DNA of 64,000 bases from Desulfomicrobium baculatum DSM 4028. Lineage in GTDB: Bacteria > Desulfobacterota > Desulfovibrionia > Desulfovibrionales > Desulfomicrobiaceae. The DNA is taken from contig NC_013173.1 in NCBI RefSeq assembly GCF_000023225.1, positions 1,056,501 through 1,120,500 on the forward strand. The letters run 5' to 3'. Numbering within the stretch: position 1 is the first letter of the stretch; each line of letters opens with the position of its first letter. The notes below the pieces were generated by a model. The model had not been told where the DNA came from. It did not search any database and saw only the letters and a program-made list of their open reading frames with translations. Shown here one piece after another: positions 61,505-64,000 of the stretch. A program made the position numbers and the translations under genes.

Positions 61505-62461
61505 ATGGAAATCAAATCGAAATTTAAAAGTTCATTACTCATGTTGTGCATATTTTTGTGCATTGGAAGCGTCGCACACGCTGAAACAGAATTGAAAGTA
61601 CTGGGAACAAGTCCGTTTTCGCAATACGAGTTGAAATCCGTAGATGATTTGCGACAGATGGTTGAGAGCTTACGCTCAGATTTGAAGAATGGCTTTGAAA
61701 GGGTTGGCGCTGCGGATTTGTTCGAGGGGTTTTTGACCCAGGTCAATCAGGGAAATGTTGACACCATCGAGGTCCAGCCTGGCCAAAAAATGCAATGGAT
61801 GATTTTCAGGAATGCAAGAGCGGTCAAGGTGATTACGGACTTGGTTTGGGCCGGTGATGAACCGTTCACGGCATATCAGCTTGATGTCGACAAGTCCGGA
61901 ACCCGGTATTCGTTCATCATACCCGTCATCTGCGGCAATGTTGCTTTAGCCCAGGCAAGCACAGTTCCTGCCTCTGCCGCGGCGCCGATGCCTGTCGCCG
62001 CTCCCCAAGAGACTGCGACTCCTGTGTCTCCGCCAGCGGTCGTCGAGCCCGACAAAGGGCATTTTGTCGCGGATATCGGTGTGATGTATATGGATGAGCC
62101 GGTCACCTATCTGCCGGTTCGCGTCGGGTATGACTATTGGTTTTGCGATTATTTCTCGCTCTTGGGACTGGTCGGATATGCTCCGGTCATCCATGGCAAA
62201 GGCGGAATTGATGACGGCGCGATAATGGCCGATCTGCTAGGTGTTTTCCGCTATGGGCGAATGTTTCTCGGTGCGGGTGCGGGTTACTGGCATTCCGATC
62301 TGAGTGAGCATGTGGACGGTATCGCAGAGCTTGGATATATTATTTTCGGCGAACCGGCGGAGCAAAATGTGTCTCTTTTCGTTGAAGGCCGGTCGGCATT
62401 TGATGAATTTGATCATTTAGAAAAGGGCCGTATCGGCGCAGGCGTGCGTTTTCAGTTCTGA
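61505..62461 (+). CDS. Predicted secreted outer-envelope protein of unknown family
   Basis: 318 aa from the ATG at 61505, after AGAGGAAG. A signal peptide ends VAHA (about 26). The first part (SPFSQYELKSVDDLRQMVES) is helical, then a beta-rich region, then an Ala/Pro/Val linker (about 160-190), and a C-terminal region (about 200-318) with alternating residues and a final Phe (IGAGVRFQF), which suggests a small outer-membrane beta-barrel. Cys residues are few. I do not recognise the family. Confidence 0.7.
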   Translation: MEIKSKFKSSLLMLCIFLCIGSVAHAETELKVLGTSPFSQYELKSVDDLRQMVESLRSDLKNGFERVGAADLFEGFLTQVNQGNVDTIEVQPGQKMQWMIFRNARAVKVITDLVWAGDEPFTAYQLDVDKSGTRYSFIIPVICGNVALAQASTVPASAAAPMPVAAPQETATPVSPPAVVEPDKGHFVADIGVMYMDEPVTYLPVRVGYDYWFCDYFSLLGLVGYAPVIHGKGGIDDGAIMADLLGVFRYGRMFLGAGAGYWHSDLSEHVDGIAELGYIIFGEPAEQNVSLFVEGRSAFDEFDHLEKGRIGAGVRFQF

Positions 62462-62493
62462 TACAGAGGGAAACACAAGCGAAACGTGCTATC

Positions 62494-62535
62494 GAGGGGG
62501 TTAAGGTCAAACGGTCTTAACCCCCTCTTTCTTTT
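62494..62535 (+). terminator. Terminator after the envelope protein gene
   Basis: A perfect 12-bp stem gagggggttaag (62494-62505) with cttaaccccctc (62516-62527) and a T-rich tail. It separates the rightward gene from the converging GGDEF-EAL gene, which ends 6 bp further. Confidence 0.93.
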
Positions 62536-62541
62536 CCGACT

Positions 62542-64000
62542 TCAGTTCGGGACGCCCTCGGAAACTGCTTGGCGAATCATGTCCCCGGCATCCCCCGGAG
62601 CCATGGGTTTTGAGAACATGTAGCCTTGGGCGCGGTCGCAGTTGATGGATTGCAGGCGCTCAAGCTGCTCCTGCGTCTCCACGCCTTCGGCGGTGACTCT
62701 GAGGCCCAGGCTGTGGGCCATGTCCACGATGGAGCGGACGATCTCGGCGTTCTCCTTGGGCGTGTCCGTGCCGCTGATGAAGGAACGGTCGATCTTGAGG
62801 ATGTCCATGGGAAACTGGCGCAGGTAGCTCAAGGAAGAGTAGCCGGTGCCGAAATCGTCCACCGCCAAGAGCACGCCGATCTCCTTCAAGCGGCGCAGCT
62901 TTTCCGCTGCGGCGGCGGGGTCGAGGATGATGGCGCTCTCGGTGATTTCCAGCTTCAGGCGCGGCGGGGCGATGTCGTTCTCGCGCAGCGCTCTTAAGAT
63001 CATGTCGACCAGGGTGTGCTGGGCGAACTGCTTGCAGGAGAGGTTGACGCTCATGGTCAGGCCGTATTCGGCGGTCCCGCTCTCGTCGTCCCAGCTTTTG
63101 AGCTGCCTGCAGGCCGCGTTGACCACCCACTGTCCCAGGGGCACGATCAGCCCGGATTCCTCGGCCAGGGGAATGAAGCGGTCGGGCATGATCATGCCGT
63201 GCTCCGGGTGCCGCCAGCGCACCAGCGCCTCGAACCCTTCGAGTTTGCCGCCGTCGACATCGAAAATCGGCTGATAGTGGAGTTCGAGGCTATTTCCTTC
63301 GATAGCCCTGCGCAGCTCGTTCTCCATGTTGATGACCTCCAGCACCTCCTGGCGCATACGGTTGTGGAAAACGAGATGTCCGCGTCCGCGCTCCTTGGCC
63401 TTGTACATGGCGATATCGGCGTCCCGCAGGATGTCCTCGGCCCCTGCGCAGTCGCGCGTTTGCAGCACGATGCCCACGCTGGCCCCGGAGACGATCTCCT
63501 TACCGTTCCAGAGAAAGGCGCGGCGCACCTCGTTCTGGATGCGGCTGGCCACAGAGATGACCTCCTTGTTGGTCCGGAATTCTTCGAGCAGGATCGCGAA
63601 CTCGTCTCCGCCCAGTCTGGCCACGGTGTCCACGCTGCGCACGCACGACTTCAGGCGCGAGGCGATTTCCACCAGCAGGGCGTCGCCGGCCTGATGTCCG
63701 AGGGAATCGTTGACCCATTTGAACTTGTTCAGATCGATGAGCATGGCGGCGAAGTGATAGTCGGGCCGCCTTTTTGTTCTTTCCACGGCCCGTCCGAGGC
63801 GTTCCCGGAAGAGGGAGCGGTTCGGCAGGCCTGTCAGGGAATCGTGGAAGGCCTGATGGGTGATCTGCCGCTCGAATTCCTTGCGTTCGGAGATGTCCTG
63901 GTAGATCCAGAAGATGTTGGTGATCTCGCCGCCGATGCGCACCGGATGACCCAGAAGGTTGACCGGGACGATGTCGCCCCGACTGGTCCGCCGGAGCGTC
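62542..64000 (-). CDS. PAS-GGDEF-EAL protein, N-terminus outside the window
   Basis: 486 residues are visible; the frame stays open to the window edge and the upstream codons read as the end of a PAS domain (VNLLGHPVRIGGEITNIFWI, YQDISERKEFER), so the start is beyond 64000. GGDEF: DSLTGLPNRSLF and the intact signature RLGGDEFAIL. EAL: FEALVRWRHPEHG (EAL is kept), TESAIILDP, DDFGTGYSSLSYLRQFPMDI and EGVETQEQLERL are all there, so both synthesis and breakdown of cyclic di-GMP are possible. Many dual proteins use only one activity, and sequence does not decide which. Confidence 0.93.
   Translation of the reverse strand, partial: TLRRTSRGDIVPVNLLGHPVRIGGEITNIFWIYQDISERKEFERQITHQAFHDSLTGLPNRSLFRERLGRAVERTKRRPDYHFAAMLIDLNKFKWVNDSLGHQAGDALLVEIASRLKSCVRSVDTVARLGGDEFAILLEEFRTNKEVISVASRIQNEVRRAFLWNGKEIVSGASVGIVLQTRDCAGAEDILRDADIAMYKAKERGRGHLVFHNRMRQEVLEVINMENELRRAIEGNSLELHYQPIFDVDGGKLEGFEALVRWRHPEHGMIMPDRFIPLAEESGLIVPLGQWVVNAACRQLKSWDDESGTAEYGLTMSVNLSCKQFAQHTLVDMILRALRENDIAPPRLKLEITESAIILDPAAAAEKLRRLKEIGVLLAVDDFGTGYSSLSYLRQFPMDILKIDRSFISGTDTPKENAEIVRSIVDMAHSLGLRVTAEGVETQEQLERLQSINCDRAQGYMFSKPMAPGDAGDMIRQAVSEGVPN

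Overview
The window looks like the chromosome of a GC-rich (roughly 60%), Gram-negative, anaerobic sulfate-reducer-type bacterium of the Desulfovibrionales; Desulfomicrobium or Desulfovibrio would fit. This is an inference from content: a formate-dehydrogenase/molybdenum-cofactor block with an MoeA fused to a binding-protein-like domain, an HdrD-like iron-sulfur protein, many PAS/GGDEF/two-component proteins, a complete Mla lipid-transport operon and two-subunit glycyl-tRNA synthetase genes. No rRNA, no CRISPR array and no replication origin were seen.

Layout. 1-6.1 kb: end of a periplasmic binding protein, a sensor kinase and a receiver-STAS response regulator, then a tightly spaced redox operon (secreted thioredoxin-like protein, GAF/membrane/rhodanese-like protein, MauE/DoxX-like membrane protein, lipoprotein). 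6.1-11.7 kb: molybdenum cofactor and formate dehydrogenase maturation (mobA and fdhE leftward; a ModE-like regulator, moeA and a moeA-binding-protein fusion rightward). mobA and fdhE are separated by a nested inverted repeat, and a 125-bp palindromic element follows the second moeA. 11.9-14.9 kb: three tRNA genes (Gly, Cys, Gly) and a less GC-rich copper-type P-ATPase. 15.0-25.2 kb: housekeeping run mfd, surA-like, rodZ-like, recO, glyQ, glyS, rpsT. 25.3-31.3 kb: livKHMGF-type ABC importer plus an aryl-CoA ligase.

31.4-33.4 kb is an accessory patch: a Bro-N protein, a glycosyltransferase remnant and a WecG-type glycosyltransferase. 33.6-39.9 kb runs leftward: amphi-Trp protein, pdxY-HAD-mlaE-mlaF-mlaD-mlaC-mlaA (successive genes overlap or nearly touch) and an HU-like protein. 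The MlaF ATPase carries a C-terminal degenerate GGDEF-like domain. 40.3-47 kb: YgiQ radical-SAM protein, then a ZraP-like protein with a good sigma-54 promoter divergent from a ZraS/ZraR-like two-component system, a MazG-like protein and a nitrilase-family protein, followed by a decayed hybrid kinase. 47.7-54.2 kb: acetate-type symporter with its DUF485 partner, a CBS/nucleotidyltransferase protein, an HdrD-like protein, and a TetR/CMD gene pair sharing operator-like palindromes.

54.2-60.6 kb is a mobile and regulatory region: a DUF3644 gene cut by an IS3-family element which also abuts a truncated IS110-type gene, an orphan kinase and a PAS-PAS-LuxR regulator, and a REP-associated tyrosine transposase flanked by its own repeats. 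60.6-64 kb: BON-domain lipoprotein, a predicted outer-envelope protein, and a PAS-GGDEF-EAL protein that runs off the window.

Most candidates for something undescribed are the MlaF-GGDEF fusion, the membrane redox/rhodanese-like operon, the two palindromic intergenic elements and the repeat-flanked RAYT.
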